Positions 54,692-63,921 of a stretch of DNA of 64,000 nt are shown piece after piece. The DNA lies in NCBI RefSeq assembly GCF_005233835.1, contig NZ_SZQA01000020.1, forward strand, positions 62,001-126,000, read 5' to 3'. This stretch comes from Herbidospora galbida. GTDB taxonomy: Bacteria; Actinomycetota; Actinomycetes; Streptosporangiales; Streptosporangiaceae. Under the pieces are notes generated by a model. That model was not told where the DNA came from. It saw only the letters and a list, made by a program, of their open reading frames with translations, and did no database searches. Numbering within the stretch: the first letter of the stretch is position 1; every line of letters starts with the position of its first letter. The position numbers and the translations under genes are program-made.

Positions 54692-56902
54692 CTATCGGAG
54701 GCCCGCCAGCACCTCGGGCAACGGTCCGGTGTGGACGACGCAAAGACGCCGGGTGGCCCTGGTCAGGGCCACGTAAAGGTCGCTCGCGCCGCGCGGCGAC
54801 TCGGCCAGGATCCTGGCCGGCTCGACCACCACGACCGCGTCGAACTCCAGGCCCTTGGCCTCGGTCACCGACAGCACCGCCACCTCGGCGTCGAGCGCCT
54901 CCGGACCGGTCATCCGGGGCATGCCGACGTCGAGGCCGTCGGGGACGATCACGACCAGCCTGCCGTCGGCCACCTTCTGCCGCTCGATGATCCCCGGCAG
55001 GTCTGTGACCAGGTCGTCGGTGCGTACCGAGGTGGGTTTCTCGCCGCTCTCGCGGACGGAGTCGGGGGCCTTCAGCGAGGGGTCGACGAGGGTGAGCACG
55101 TCGGCCGCGACGGCCATCAGCTCGGCCGGGGTGCGGTAGTTGACGGTCAGCTGGGACTCGCGCCAGCGGCCCTGGACGTAAGGGTCGAGGACGCTCTTCC
55201 AGCTGGGCGCGCCGGCCGCCGAACCGGTCTGGGCGATGTCGCCGACGATCGTCATCGACCGCGAGGGGCAGCGGCGCATCAGGGTGCGCCAGGCCATCGC
55301 CGACAGCTCCTGGGCCTCGTCGACGATCACGTGGCCGAAGGCCCAGGTGCGGTCGCGGGCGGCGCGCTCGGCCGTTGTGAGATATCCCTCTTCTTCCTGC
55401 TGCCGCTCGGCGAAGCGCTCGGCGTCCATGATGTCGGCCAGGCCGGTCATCTCCAGGACCTCGCGGGCGTAGGCGAGCTGCTGTTCGCGCTCCTCCTCGG
55501 CGCGGCGGGCGGCCCGCAGCACGCCCTCGTCGATGTCGCCGAGCAGTTCGGCGGCCTCGTCGAGCAGCGGCACGTCGGCCTCGCTCCACCAGCGCTCGCC
55601 CTTGCGCGGCGGCTCGCGCAGCAGCAGCGCCGCCTCGGCCGCGTTGAGCCCGGCGGCGGTCATGCGGTCGGCCGAGGTGAACAGGCCCAGGAGAAGCTGC
55701 TGGGGGGTGAGGTAGGGCCACAGCCGGTTGAGCGCGGCCTTCACCGGCTCCTCGGTGCGCAGGTCTTCGCGCAGGTCGGCGAAGTCCTCGTCGGACAGCA
55801 CGCCGCGGCCCAGGTGGCGGGCGGCCTGTTTGGTCAGCGTGTTGAGCAGGTGGCGCACGAACACCGAGCGGGCCTGGTTGTGCGGGCGGCGCGACTTGAC
55901 GGCCCGGTTGCGGGCCGCCTCGAAGGTCTGCCGGTCGAGCCGCAGCGTGTAGCGGTCGAGCTTGATGTCGACCGGCTTGGCCGGCATCCGCTGCCGGTCG
56001 GCGATGGCGCGGGCCAGCACGTCGGCCATCCGCAGCCCGCCCTTGAGCGCCGCCGCCGCGGCGGGCTCGGGCCGCGTGGCGGTCACCCCGGGGAACAGCT
56101 CCCCCACGGTCGACAGCAGCACGTCGGTCTCGCCCAGCGACGGCAGGACCTGCTCGATGTAGCGCAGGAACGTGAGGTTCGGCCCGACGATGAGCACCCC
56201 CCGGCGTTCGAGCCTCTCTCTGTACGTGTAGAGCAGGTAGGCCGCCCGGTGCAGCGCGACCACGGTCTTGCCGGTGCCGGGCCCGCCCTGGACGACCATC
56301 ACGCCCGACAGGTCGCCACGGATGATGCGGTCCTGTTCGGCCTGGATGGTGGCCACGATGTCGCGCATCCGGCCGGTCCGGGTCTCCGAGAGCGCGGCCA
56401 GCAGGGCGGCCTCGCCGTTGAGGGTGGCGCGGTCGTCGGCGGTCAGGCTGTCGAGGTCGAGCAGGTCGTCGTCGACCGACACCACGGTGCGGCCCTTGAT
56501 GTGCAGGTGGCGGCGGCGGGTCACGCCCATCGGCGCGGCCGGGGTGGCGCGGTAGAACGGCTGGGCGACCGGGGCCCGCCAGTCGATCAGCAGTCGCTGC
56601 TGCTCGTCGTCGGTCAGCCCGATGCGGCCGATGTAGAAGCGGGTCTCCTCGGCGCCGGGCGCGAGGTCGAGCCGGCCGAAGCACAGCCCGCGCTCGACGG
56701 CCCACAGCCGGGCCAGGCGCTGGGAGTACATGACGGCGAAGTTGTCGCGTTCCGACCGGTTCTGGTGGGTGCCGAACGCGCCCTGGGCGAGCACGCCGTC
56801 GAGCTGCGCGCGGGTGCGCACCCGCAACTGGTCGAGCCGGTCGTAGAGGCCGGCGACGTAGTCGCGTTCACGGGTCAGCTCGGGCGCGGATGACTGTGGC
56901 AT
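54692..56902 (-). CDS. helD: HelD-like RNA polymerase-associated UvrD/Rep-type ATPase
   Basis: The protein of 736 residues has a helical N-terminal arm (1-90), Walker A GGPGTGKTVVALHR (about 205), Walker B in HVIVDEAQELS, NYRTPAEL and a final LYVALTRATRRL (motif VI). The length and N-terminal arm fit the class II HelD of actinobacteria. HelD frees stalled or rifampicin-bound RNA polymerase; some relatives (HelR) give rifampicin resistance. I saw no copy of the 19-bp rifamycin-associated element in front. The ATG at 56902 is preferred over 56944 because a -10 box lies between them. Confidence 0.9.
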   Translation of the reverse strand: MPQSSAPELTRERDYVAGLYDRLDQLRVRTRAQLDGVLAQGAFGTHQNRSERDNFAVMYSQRLARLWAVERGLCFGRLDLAPGAEETRFYIGRIGLTDDEQQRLLIDWRAPVAQPFYRATPAAPMGVTRRRHLHIKGRTVVSVDDDLLDLDSLTADDRATLNGEAALLAALSETRTGRMRDIVATIQAEQDRIIRGDLSGVMVVQGGPGTGKTVVALHRAAYLLYTYRERLERRGVLIVGPNLTFLRYIEQVLPSLGETDVLLSTVGELFPGVTATRPEPAAAAALKGGLRMADVLARAIADRQRMPAKPVDIKLDRYTLRLDRQTFEAARNRAVKSRRPHNQARSVFVRHLLNTLTKQAARHLGRGVLSDEDFADLREDLRTEEPVKAALNRLWPYLTPQQLLLGLFTSADRMTAAGLNAAEAALLLREPPRKGERWWSEADVPLLDEAAELLGDIDEGVLRAARRAEEEREQQLAYAREVLEMTGLADIMDAERFAERQQEEEGYLTTAERAARDRTWAFGHVIVDEAQELSAMAWRTLMRRCPSRSMTIVGDIAQTGSAAGAPSWKSVLDPYVQGRWRESQLTVNYRTPAELMAVAADVLTLVDPSLKAPDSVRESGEKPTSVRTDDLVTDLPGIIERQKVADGRLVVIVPDGLDVGMPRMTGPEALDAEVAVLSVTEAKGLEFDAVVVVEPARILAESPRGASDLYVALTRATRRLCVVHTGPLPEVLAGLR

Positions 56903-56912
56903 AGGCCGATAG

Positions 56913-56918
56913 ATTCTA
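56913..56918 (-). promoter_or_regulatory. Likely -10 box of helD
   Basis: On the minus strand TAGAAT lies 10 bp before the ATG at 56902, so transcription should start within a few bases of the start codon, an almost leaderless mRNA. The -35 is not clear. Confidence 0.5.
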
Positions 56919-56961
56919 CGCGTACCACTGAGCCGGCCGGTCACGATGCGGTGTCGGCCCC

Positions 56962-56997
56962 TTGACTCGTTTGGAAGGTTTCTTTACTTTCTCCAAA
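56962..56997 (+). promoter_or_regulatory. Leaderless promoter and ROK operator
   Basis: TTGACT (56962-56967), a 17-bp spacer and TACTTT (56985-56990) form a near-consensus promoter whose start point falls on the GTG at 56998. TTTGGA (56970-56975) and TCCAAA (56992-56997) form an inverted repeat around the -10, where a repressor would block the promoter. Confidence 0.75.
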
Positions 56998-58179
56998 GTG
57001 AGCCAGCCGACTCCAGGAACCCCCAGCCTGCTGCGGGCCATCAACGACCGCGCGGCCCTGCGGGTCCTCCTCGACCGGGGTCCGCTGACCCGGCCCGAAC
57101 TGGGCGCCCTGACGGGCCTGTCCAAGCCGACCGCCTCCCAGCTGCTGCTGCGCCTGCAGGAGGCCGGTCTGGTCGTGCTCGACGGCATCCGTGAGGGCCT
57201 GCCGGGCCGGACCGCCGAGCTCTACCGCATCAACGCCGGGGCCGCCCACGTCGCGGCCCTCGACGTGACCCGCGACCGGATCGAGGTCGCCGTGGCCGAC
57301 CTGACCGGAGCCGTCGTCGGCGCCTCCACGTTCCCGACGCCCGGCCGGGCCGGGGGCGACGTGGTGGAGAAGGTGCGCACCGCCCTGGCCGAGGCCTGGC
57401 CCCACCCGGTCAACCGCGTGGTGATCGGCATCCAGGGCGCGGTCGACCCGTCCACGGGCCGTCTCGGCTACGCCGCCCACATCCCGGGCTGGCACATCCC
57501 CGACCTCGTCCCGACCCTGTCGGGCGGCGTCGGCACGCCGGTCGACGTGGAGAACGACGTCAACCTGGTCGCGCTGGCCGAACGCGCCCACGGCGGGCAC
57601 CGCGACTTCGTGCTGCTGTGGGTCGACTCGGGCATCGGCTCGGCGATCGTGCTGGGCGACCGGCTGCACCGGGGGGCCACCGGCGGCGCGGGCGAGGTGG
57701 GCTACATGCCGGCCGTCGGCGCGCCGACCGCGCGCGACGTCGGCAAGCGGGTCGACCACGGCTTCCAGGCCCTGGCCGGCGGCCAGGCGGTGCTGCGGCT
57801 GCTGCGGGCGCGCGGGATCCGTGGAACGTCGGCGGCCGAGGCCGTGGAGCGTGCCGTACGGGTCGCGGAGGAGGGTGGCAAGCGGGCCGGGGAGGCCGCC
57901 GAGGGGCTGCGGGAGATCGCGCGGCGCCTGGCCATGGGGCTGGCCGCGATCACCTCCGTGCTCGACCCCGAGGTCATCGTGCTGGCCGGCGGGATGCCGC
58001 TGGCCGGCGGCGAGACGCTGCGGGCGCTGACCGAACGCGAACTGCACGCCCTCACGCTGCCCAGGCCGCCGCTGCGGCTGTCGGCCGTCGAGGGCAACCC
58101 GGTGCTGGCCGGGGCGCTGCACCTGGGGCTCGACGTGGTCCGGGACGAGGTCTTCGGATCGAAACTACAAGGAGGATGA
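56998..58179 (+). CDS. ROK-family transcriptional repressor (NagC/XylR type)
   Basis: A winged helix (residues about 10-65: LLRAINDRAALRVLLDRGPLTR, ELGALTGLSKPTASQLLLRL) is followed by a ROK sugar-kinase-like domain of 300 residues with ALDVTRDRIEVAVADL and a GxGxG-like turn. The usual zinc-binding cysteine loop of ROK kinases is lost (GEVGYMPAVGAPTARD), which fits a pure regulator. The GTG at 56998 sits on the predicted transcription start. Its stop abuts the GH4 gene start, and the three genes are one operon. Confidence 0.92.
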   Translation: MSQPTPGTPSLLRAINDRAALRVLLDRGPLTRPELGALTGLSKPTASQLLLRLQEAGLVVLDGIREGLPGRTAELYRINAGAAHVAALDVTRDRIEVAVADLTGAVVGASTFPTPGRAGGDVVEKVRTALAEAWPHPVNRVVIGIQGAVDPSTGRLGYAAHIPGWHIPDLVPTLSGGVGTPVDVENDVNLVALAERAHGGHRDFVLLWVDSGIGSAIVLGDRLHRGATGGAGEVGYMPAVGAPTARDVGKRVDHGFQALAGGQAVLRLLRARGIRGTSAAEAVERAVRVAEEGGKRAGEAAEGLREIARRLAMGLAAITSVLDPEVIVLAGGMPLAGGETLRALTERELHALTLPRPPLRLSAVEGNPVLAGALHLGLDVVRDEVFGSKLQGG

Positions 58180-59436
58180 GTGAAACTCGCCGTTGTCGGG
58201 GGCGGCTCGACGTACACACCAGAGCTGATCGACGGCTTCGCGCGGCTGCGCGAGGAGCTGCCGCTGAGTGAGATCGCCCTGGTCGATCCGGACGCCCACC
58301 GGCTGTCCCTGGTCGCCGGGATGGCCCGCCGCATGCTGGCCCGCGCGGGACACCCCGCTGCGGTGACCGAGCACGCGGAGGTCGGGCCGGGCGTCGAGGG
58401 GGCCGGCGCGGTGCTGCTGCAGCTCCGCGTGGGCGGCCAGGCGGCCCGCAACGTCGACGAGACGCTGCCGCTGGAGTGCGGCTGTGTCGGCCAGGAGACC
58501 ACCGGCGCCGGTGGCCTGGCCAAGGCGCTGCGGACCGTTCCGGTGGTGCTGGAGATCGCCGAGGAGGTCCGCCGCCGCGCGCCCGGCGCGTGGATCGTCG
58601 ACTTCACCAACCCGGTCGGCATCGTGACCCGCGCCCTGCTCGACGAGGGCCACCGCGCCATCGGCCTGTGCAACGTCGCCATCGGGATGCAGCGGCGCTT
58701 CGCCGCCCTCCTGGACGTGCCGTGGCAGTCGATCGGGCTCGGGCACGTCGGGCTCAATCACCTGACGTGGGAGCGGTCGGTGACCGTCGACGGGCGCGAG
58801 GTGCTGCCCGCGCTCCTCGAGGAGCACGCCGCCTCGATCGCGGCCGAGGTCGGGCTGCCCGAGTGGATCGTGCGCGACCTGGGCGTCGTGCCGTCGTACT
58901 ACCTGCGCTACTTCTACGAGCACGACAACGTCGTCGAGGAGCAGCGGGTCAAGCCGTCGCGGGCGGCCGAGGTGGCCGCGATGGAGCAGACCCTGCTCGA
59001 CGTCTACGCCGACCCCGCCAGCGACACCAAGCCCGAACTGCTGGCCAAGCGCGGCGGCGCCTACTACTCCGAGGCGGCGGTCGCGCTGATCGCCTCGCTG
59101 GCCGGCGACCGGGGCGACGTGCAGGTGGTGAACGCCCGCAACGGCGCCACCCTGCCGTTCCTGCCCCCGGAGGCCGTCATCGAGGTGCCCGCCGTGATCG
59201 GCGCGTCCGGCGCCGCGCCGCTGCCGGTGCCCGCCGTCGAGCCGCTCTACCGGGGGCTGATCGCGAACGTGTCGGCGTACGAGGAACTGGCCTTGGACGC
59301 GGCCCGGAACGGCGGGGAACGCCGCGTGCGGGACGCGCTGCTCGCCCACCCGCTCATCGGCCAGTCGGACCTGGCGACGGGTCTGGCGGCCCGGCTGATC
59401 GCGGCCAACCGCGCGCACCTGCCCTGGGCCGTTTGA
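58180..59436 (+). CDS. 6-phospho-beta-glucosidase, GH4 family
   Basis: The NAD-binding start KLAVVGGGSTYTPEL, FTNPVGIVT, the metal-binding Cys in GLCNVAIG and the His in GHVGLNH are typical for GH4, which cleaves glycosides by an oxidation-elimination route with NAD+ and Mn2+. The length of 418 residues is normal. The GTG start follows AGGAGG directly after the ROK stop. No PTS transporter is nearby; the phosphorylated substrate may be made by the next gene's kinase. Confidence 0.93.
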   Translation: MKLAVVGGGSTYTPELIDGFARLREELPLSEIALVDPDAHRLSLVAGMARRMLARAGHPAAVTEHAEVGPGVEGAGAVLLQLRVGGQAARNVDETLPLECGCVGQETTGAGGLAKALRTVPVVLEIAEEVRRRAPGAWIVDFTNPVGIVTRALLDEGHRAIGLCNVAIGMQRRFAALLDVPWQSIGLGHVGLNHLTWERSVTVDGREVLPALLEEHAASIAAEVGLPEWIVRDLGVVPSYYLRYFYEHDNVVEEQRVKPSRAAEVAAMEQTLLDVYADPASDTKPELLAKRGGAYYSEAAVALIASLAGDRGDVQVVNARNGATLPFLPPEAVIEVPAVIGASGAAPLPVPAVEPLYRGLIANVSAYEELALDAARNGGERRVRDALLAHPLIGQSDLATGLAARLIAANRAHLPWAV

Positions 59437-60377
59437 TGCGGACCATCCTGGCGATCGACGGTGGCAACAGCAAGACCGACATCGCCCTGATCGGCGAGGA
59501 CGGCGCCGTGCTCGGCACCTGGCGGGGCGGCCCGTTCACCCCGCAGAGCAGCGGCGTCGTCCCCGCGATCGACGTGATCGAGCGCGCCCTCGACGGGCCC
59601 GCCCCCTATGCCGACCACGTCTTCGCCTACGTCGCCGGAGCCGACCTGCCCATCGAGGAGGTCCGGCTCCGCGACGAGATGGCCCGCCGCGGCTTCGCCC
59701 CGGAGATCGTCGTCGGCAACGACACCTTCGCCCTGCTCAGAGCGGGCGCGAGCGGGCCGTGGGGCGCGGCGGTGGTGTGCGGCGCCGGGATCAACGCGGT
59801 GGCGGTCGCCCCCGACGGCCGGGTGGCCCGCTTCCCCGCGCTCGGCCGGATCTCCGGCGACTGGGGCGGCGGCGGAGGCATCGCCGAGGAGGCCCTGTGG
59901 CACGCGGCCCGCGCCGAGGACGGCCGGGGGCCGTCGAGCGAACTGGCCGCCATGGTCTGCCGGGTCTTCGGCGCCGCGACGGTCGAGGAGGTCGTGATCG
60001 CCCTGCACTTCGGCGACCTCCCCTACGACCGCCTGCACGACCTGGTGGCCCCGCTGCTGGAGACCGCCCGCGGCGGCGACCCGGTCGCCCGTTCGGTGGT
60101 GGTCCGGCTGGCCGACGAGGTGGCCGTGCTCGGCGTGGTCGCCATGCGCCGCATCGGGCTGCTCGACGTCCCGTGTGAGGTGGTCTTGGGCGGCGGCGTG
60201 CTGACCGCCCGCGACCCGCTCCTGACCGCGCTGGTCGAGGAGCGGTACGCCGCCCAGGCCCCGCACGCGAAACTCGTCGTCGCCGACGTCCCCCCGATCG
60301 TCGGCGCCGCCTTCAAGGGCCTGGACGCCCTCGGCGCGACCCCCGAGGCCTACGACCGGGTCAGGGCGGCCTTCTAA
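59436..60377 (+). CDS. BadF/BadG-type sugar kinase (N-acetylglucosamine kinase-like)
   Basis: AIDGGNSKTDIALI is the phosphate-1 motif of the ASKHA fold, with VCGAGINAVAV (phosphate 2) and VVLGGGVLTARDP (adenosine motif). The total is 313 residues. The family includes GlcNAc and glucosamine kinases. It overlaps the GH4 gene by TGATG. Together with GH4 it points to use of a beta-linked amino sugar or glucoside, such as a chitobiose-like compound. The end shares CTAA with the stop of the convergent Lrp gene. Confidence 0.88.
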   Translation: MRTILAIDGGNSKTDIALIGEDGAVLGTWRGGPFTPQSSGVVPAIDVIERALDGPAPYADHVFAYVAGADLPIEEVRLRDEMARRGFAPEIVVGNDTFALLRAGASGPWGAAVVCGAGINAVAVAPDGRVARFPALGRISGDWGGGGGIAEEALWHAARAEDGRGPSSELAAMVCRVFGAATVEEVVIALHFGDLPYDRLHDLVAPLLETARGGDPVARSVVVRLADEVAVLGVVAMRRIGLLDVPCEVVLGGGVLTARDPLLTALVEERYAAQAPHAKLVVADVPPIVGAAFKGLDALGATPEAYDRVRAAF

Positions 60378-60823
60378 ACGGCGGGAGGCCGGTAGTCGAA
60401 CGGGGTGGAGAGCACGACCGTGGTCCGGGTCGACACGTTGGCGGCGGCCCGGATCTGGTTGAGCAGCTCTTCGAGGTCGCGCGGCGAGCCGACCCGGACC
60501 TTGAGGATGTAGCTCTCGTCACCGGCCACGCTGTGGCACGACTCGATGGCGGCCAGATGGCGCAGCCGGTCGGGGGCGTCGTCGGCGGCGGCGGGATCGA
60601 TCGGCTTGATCGACACGAAGGCGGTCAGCGGCAGCCCGACCTCGTCGAAGTCGACCAGCGCGGCGTATCCCTTGATCACGCCGCGTTTCTCCAGCCGCCG
60701 CACCCGTTGGTGGACGGCCGACACCGAGAGCCCGGTCTCCTTGGCCAGATCGGTGAAACTCATCCGCCCGTCGGCCGCCAGCAGCGCGACGATCCGCCTG
60801 TCGATCTCCTCCATTTCGCACAC
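60374..60823 (-). CDS. Lrp/AsnC-family regulator
   Basis: This protein of 149 residues has an N-terminal helix-turn-helix (DRRIVALLAADGRMSFTDLA, ETGLSVSAVHQRVRRLEKRG) and a RAM domain with IESCHSVAGDESYILKVRV. It senses amino acids. It lies 10 bp behind the M24 peptidase in the same direction, so it may control peptide or amino acid use with that enzyme. Confidence 0.93.
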   Translation of the reverse strand: MCEMEEIDRRIVALLAADGRMSFTDLAKETGLSVSAVHQRVRRLEKRGVIKGYAALVDFDEVGLPLTAFVSIKPIDPAAADDAPDRLRHLAAIESCHSVAGDESYILKVRVGSPRDLEELLNQIRAAANVSTRTTVVLSTPFDYRPPAV

Positions 60824-60833
60824 GGTACGGCAA

Positions 60834-61952
60834 TCAGACGATCACCAGATCCCGGGTCGTGTTGTTGAGCCGGGAAACCCCCTCTTCGGTGCAGACGACG
60901 ATGTCCTCGATGCGGGCGCCGTGCTCGCCGGGCAGGTAGATGCCCGGCTCCACCGAGAACGCCATGCCGGGGACCAGCAGCTCGTCGTTGCCCGCCACGA
61001 TGTAGGGGTCTTCGTGCGACTCCAGCCCGATCCCGTGGCCGGTCCGGTGCACGAACAGCTCGCCGTAACCGGCCGCCGCGATCACCTCGCGGGCCGCCGC
61101 GTCGATCGACTCGCAGGTCACCCCGGGACGGACGGCCTCGCAGGCGGCGTCCTGCGCCGCGCGCAGCACCTCGAAGTAGCGCGCGTAGTCGGCCGGGGGC
61201 TCGCCCACGCAGTAGTTGCGGGTGGAGTCGGAGCAGTAGCCGCTGGCCATCGTGCCGCCGATGTCGACCACCACCGGCTCGCCGGCCCGGATCACCCGGT
61301 CGGACACGTCGTGGTGGGGCGAGGCGCCGTTGGGGCCCGAGGCGACGATGACGAAGTCGATCGTGACGTGGCCCGCGCTCAGGATCGCGTCGGCGATGTC
61401 GCGGCCGACCTCGCGCTCGGTCCGGCCCGCCTTCAGCAGCGAGGGCACCAGCGCGTGGACGGCGTCGATGGCCGCCCCGGCCTCGGCCAGCGCCGCAGCC
61501 TCGGCGGCCGACTTGCGCATCCGCAGGTCGCGCAGCACCGAGGAGGCGAGCCGCTGCTCGGCCCCCGGCAGCGCGTCGCGGAACCGCAGCGACTGCATCG
61601 CCCACATGCGGTCGGCCAGGGCGACGCTCCCGACCTCGCCCAGCCGGTGGGCGACGACCGCGTAGGGGTCGTCGGTCTCGTCCCACGGCACGAACTCCAC
61701 GCCCAGGCGGCCGGCCGGCGAGGCCTGCGCGGCGGGCAGTTCGAGGCGCGGCACCATCATGAAGGGGTCGCCGCCGTCGCCCGGCACGACCAGACAGGTC
61801 AGCCGTTCGAGCGCGTGGGCGTCGTAACCGGACACATAGCGAAGATCGGGGCCGGGGGTCAGCAGCAGGGCGCCGGCCCCGGAGGCCGCGGTCGCCGATC
61901 GCACCAGGTCGAGGCGGTCGGCCGAAAACACGTCAAGGGACTCCGATGTCAC
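60834..61952 (-). CDS. M24-family peptidase (Xaa-Pro aminopeptidase/dipeptidase type)
   Basis: All five metal ligands of the pita-bread fold are visible: VVDIGG (Asp), CSDSTRNY (Asp), HRTGHGIG (His), SVEPGIYL (Glu) and RIEDIVV (Glu). The N-terminal creatinase-like domain is present. The length is 372 residues, with a GTG start. It cleaves Xaa-Pro bonds in peptides in the cytoplasm. It is in one unit with the Lrp gene and divergent from the phosphatase gene. Confidence 0.93.
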   Translation of the reverse strand: MTSESLDVFSADRLDLVRSATAASGAGALLLTPGPDLRYVSGYDAHALERLTCLVVPGDGGDPFMMVPRLELPAAQASPAGRLGVEFVPWDETDDPYAVVAHRLGEVGSVALADRMWAMQSLRFRDALPGAEQRLASSVLRDLRMRKSAAEAAALAEAGAAIDAVHALVPSLLKAGRTEREVGRDIADAILSAGHVTIDFVIVASGPNGASPHHDVSDRVIRAGEPVVVDIGGTMASGYCSDSTRNYCVGEPPADYARYFEVLRAAQDAACEAVRPGVTCESIDAAAREVIAAAGYGELFVHRTGHGIGLESHEDPYIVAGNDELLVPGMAFSVEPGIYLPGEHGARIEDIVVCTEEGVSRLNNTTRDLVIV

Positions 61953-62077
61953 AGCGTCATACTAGAAGTGGCGTGGATCGGCGAAAAACCCGGCGACCTG
62001 TCTCGACCGATGCTACGCTCCGCACAGGGCCGTTTACGGCTCGTCCCCCATCCGTCACTTCTCACCCTGTTTGGACC
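61953..62077. promoter_or_regulatory. Divergent promoter region, M24 peptidase / SpoIIE phosphatase
   Basis: These 125 bp hold both promoters. I see no clear repeat or consensus box. Confidence 0.35.
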
Positions 62078-63010
62078 ATGCGTTTCCCGAGAGCGAGCCT
62101 CACCATGACCGGCACCGCCGGTGGCGAGCAGCCGCCCCACCCCTCCATCGAGGAACCGTCCCTGGCCGGGGCCCACACGGCGGCCGACATGGTCGCCTCG
62201 ATGAGAGAGCGGCTCGACCGCACCGAGGCGCGGCTCGCGGAACAACAGCAGCTCACCTACCTGCTGCGCGACGCGATCATGCCCGATCCCGGCGCCGACC
62301 TGGTCCTGCCCAGCGCCCGGGTCGCCGTGCGCTGCGTGCCGATGGAGGAGCGCCCGATCGGCAGCCACCACCGGCAGATCGCGGGCGAGCCCGAGCAGCT
62401 GCTCAACGTGCTCGGCGGCGACTGGTGGGAGGCCAGCAAACTGCCCGACGGGCGGATCCTGCTCGCCGTCGGCGACGTGTCCGGCCACGGCGTCCCCGCG
62501 ATCGCCCACATGGCCCAGCTCCGCCACGGCCTGGCCGCCCTGGCGATGACCGGCCAGGGTCCGGGCGCGATGCTCGGCTGGCTCAACACGCTCACGATGA
62601 CCCGCCTCGACGACACCACCGCCACCGCCGTGGTCGGCCTGTTCGACCCCACGACGCTGCGGTTCACCTGGGCCGGCGCGGGCCACCCGGTGCCGGTGCT
62701 GGTGCGCGGCGGCATCGCGCGGCCGATGGTCGCCCCGCCCGGCGTGCTGCTGGGCGCCACCCGCAAGCCCGCCTACGGCGTGGCCAAGGTGCAGCTGCGG
62801 CCCGGCGACGTGCTGGTGATGTTCACCGACGGGCTGATCGAGCGGCGCGACCGCGACATCGACGAGGGCCAGGCCCAGGTGCTCGCGGCGGCCGGGTCGC
62901 TGACCGTGGCCGACCTGCCCGACGGGGTCGACGCGATGCTGAAGACCGTCGGCGGGCCCAACCCGCGCGACGACACGTGCCTGCTGGCGGTGGGGGTGCT
63001 GGGAGCATAG
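62078..63010 (+). CDS. SpoIIE-type PP2C serine phosphatase
   Basis: A short coiled-coil-like N-terminus (about 35-70: MRERLDRTEARLAEQQQLTY) precedes the phosphatase domain with LGGDWWEA, LLAVGDVSGHG, FTDGLIERRD and NPRDDTCLLAVG, so the metal-binding Asp residues are present. There is no PAS, GAF or kinase domain. Such enzymes act on anti-anti-sigma factors. The total is 310 residues from the ATG at 62078; the ATG at 62105 is an alternative. Confidence 0.88.
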   Translation: MRFPRASLTMTGTAGGEQPPHPSIEEPSLAGAHTAADMVASMRERLDRTEARLAEQQQLTYLLRDAIMPDPGADLVLPSARVAVRCVPMEERPIGSHHRQIAGEPEQLLNVLGGDWWEASKLPDGRILLAVGDVSGHGVPAIAHMAQLRHGLAALAMTGQGPGAMLGWLNTLTMTRLDDTTATAVVGLFDPTTLRFTWAGAGHPVPVLVRGGIARPMVAPPGVLLGATRKPAYGVAKVQLRPGDVLVMFTDGLIERRDRDIDEGQAQVLAAAGSLTVADLPDGVDAMLKTVGGPNPRDDTCLLAVGVLGA

Positions 63011-63014
63011 ACGG

Positions 63015-63908
63015 GTGCTGATGCTTCTCGACACCCCGTCGCTCTACTTCCGCGCCTTCTACGGCATCCCGGAGTCGATGACCGCCCCTGACGGCATGCC
63101 CGTCAACGCCGTCCGGGGCCTGATCGACATGATCGCCACGCTGGTGAAGGCCCACAGGCCCACCCATCTGGTCGCGGCCATGGACGCCGACTGGCGGCCC
63201 GCCTTCCGGGTGGCGGCGATCCCGTCGTACAAGGCCCATCGGGTGGCCTCCGGCGACGAGGAGGAGATCCCCGACACGCTGGCCCCGCAGGTGCCGGTCA
63301 TCGAACAGGTCCTCGCCGCCGTGGGCATCGCGTCGTTCGGCGTCGAGGGGTACGAGGCCGACGACGTCATCGGCACCCTCACCGTCACCTCTTCACAGCC
63401 GGTCGAGATCGTCACCGGCGACCGGGATCTGTTCCAGCTCGTCGACGACGAGAAACGGCGCCGGGTCCTTTACACGGTAAGGGGGATTCGGAACCTGCAG
63501 ACGGTCGACGAGGCGTGGGTCACCGCCAAATACGGCATCCCCGGCCGGGCCTACGCCGACTTCGCGACGCTGCGGGGCGACCCCTCCGACGGCCTGCCCG
63601 GCGTGGCCGGGATCGGCGAGAAGACGGCGGCCTCGCTGATCACGCGGTTCGGCTCCCTCGACGCGCTGCTCGCCGCCGTCGGCGACGAGGGCTTCCCGGC
63701 GGGGGCGCGCAACAAGCTGGAGGCGGCCCGCGACTACCTGGCGGTCGCGCCCGCCGTGGTGCGGGTCGCCCACGACGTGCCGATCCCCTCGGGGTCGTTC
63801 GAGGTGCCGGCCAAGCCCCACGACGCCGAGGCGCTCATCGCGCTGGCCGACCGCTACGGCCTCGACAGCCCGCTGAACCGGCTGCTCGCGGTGCTCGGAA
63901 AGAGCTGA
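63015..63908 (+). CDS. Stand-alone 5'-3' exonuclease (FEN-like)
   Basis: Similar to the N-terminal domain of DNA polymerase I: DTPSLYFRAF, DADWRPAFR, YEADDVIGTL, TGDRDLFQLV and the H3TH stretch GDPSDGLPGVAGIGEKTA. It has no polymerase domain; the 297 residues are complete for the stand-alone type, which many actinomycetes have besides polA. It removes 5' flaps or RNA primers. The GTG at 63015 lies 4 bp after the phosphatase stop. Confidence 0.92.
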   Translation: MLMLLDTPSLYFRAFYGIPESMTAPDGMPVNAVRGLIDMIATLVKAHRPTHLVAAMDADWRPAFRVAAIPSYKAHRVASGDEEEIPDTLAPQVPVIEQVLAAVGIASFGVEGYEADDVIGTLTVTSSQPVEIVTGDRDLFQLVDDEKRRRVLYTVRGIRNLQTVDEAWVTAKYGIPGRAYADFATLRGDPSDGLPGVAGIGEKTAASLITRFGSLDALLAAVGDEGFPAGARNKLEAARDYLAVAPAVVRVAHDVPIPSGSFEVPAKPHDAEALIALADRYGLDSPLNRLLAVLGKS

Positions 63909-63921
63909 GCCGCTACGTTGA

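Noticed and set aside
54534-56893. Open frames of over 700 codons overlapping helD in other phases and on the other strand
   Set aside because: HelD has Walker motifs and UvrD motifs in its own frame; the others are shadows.
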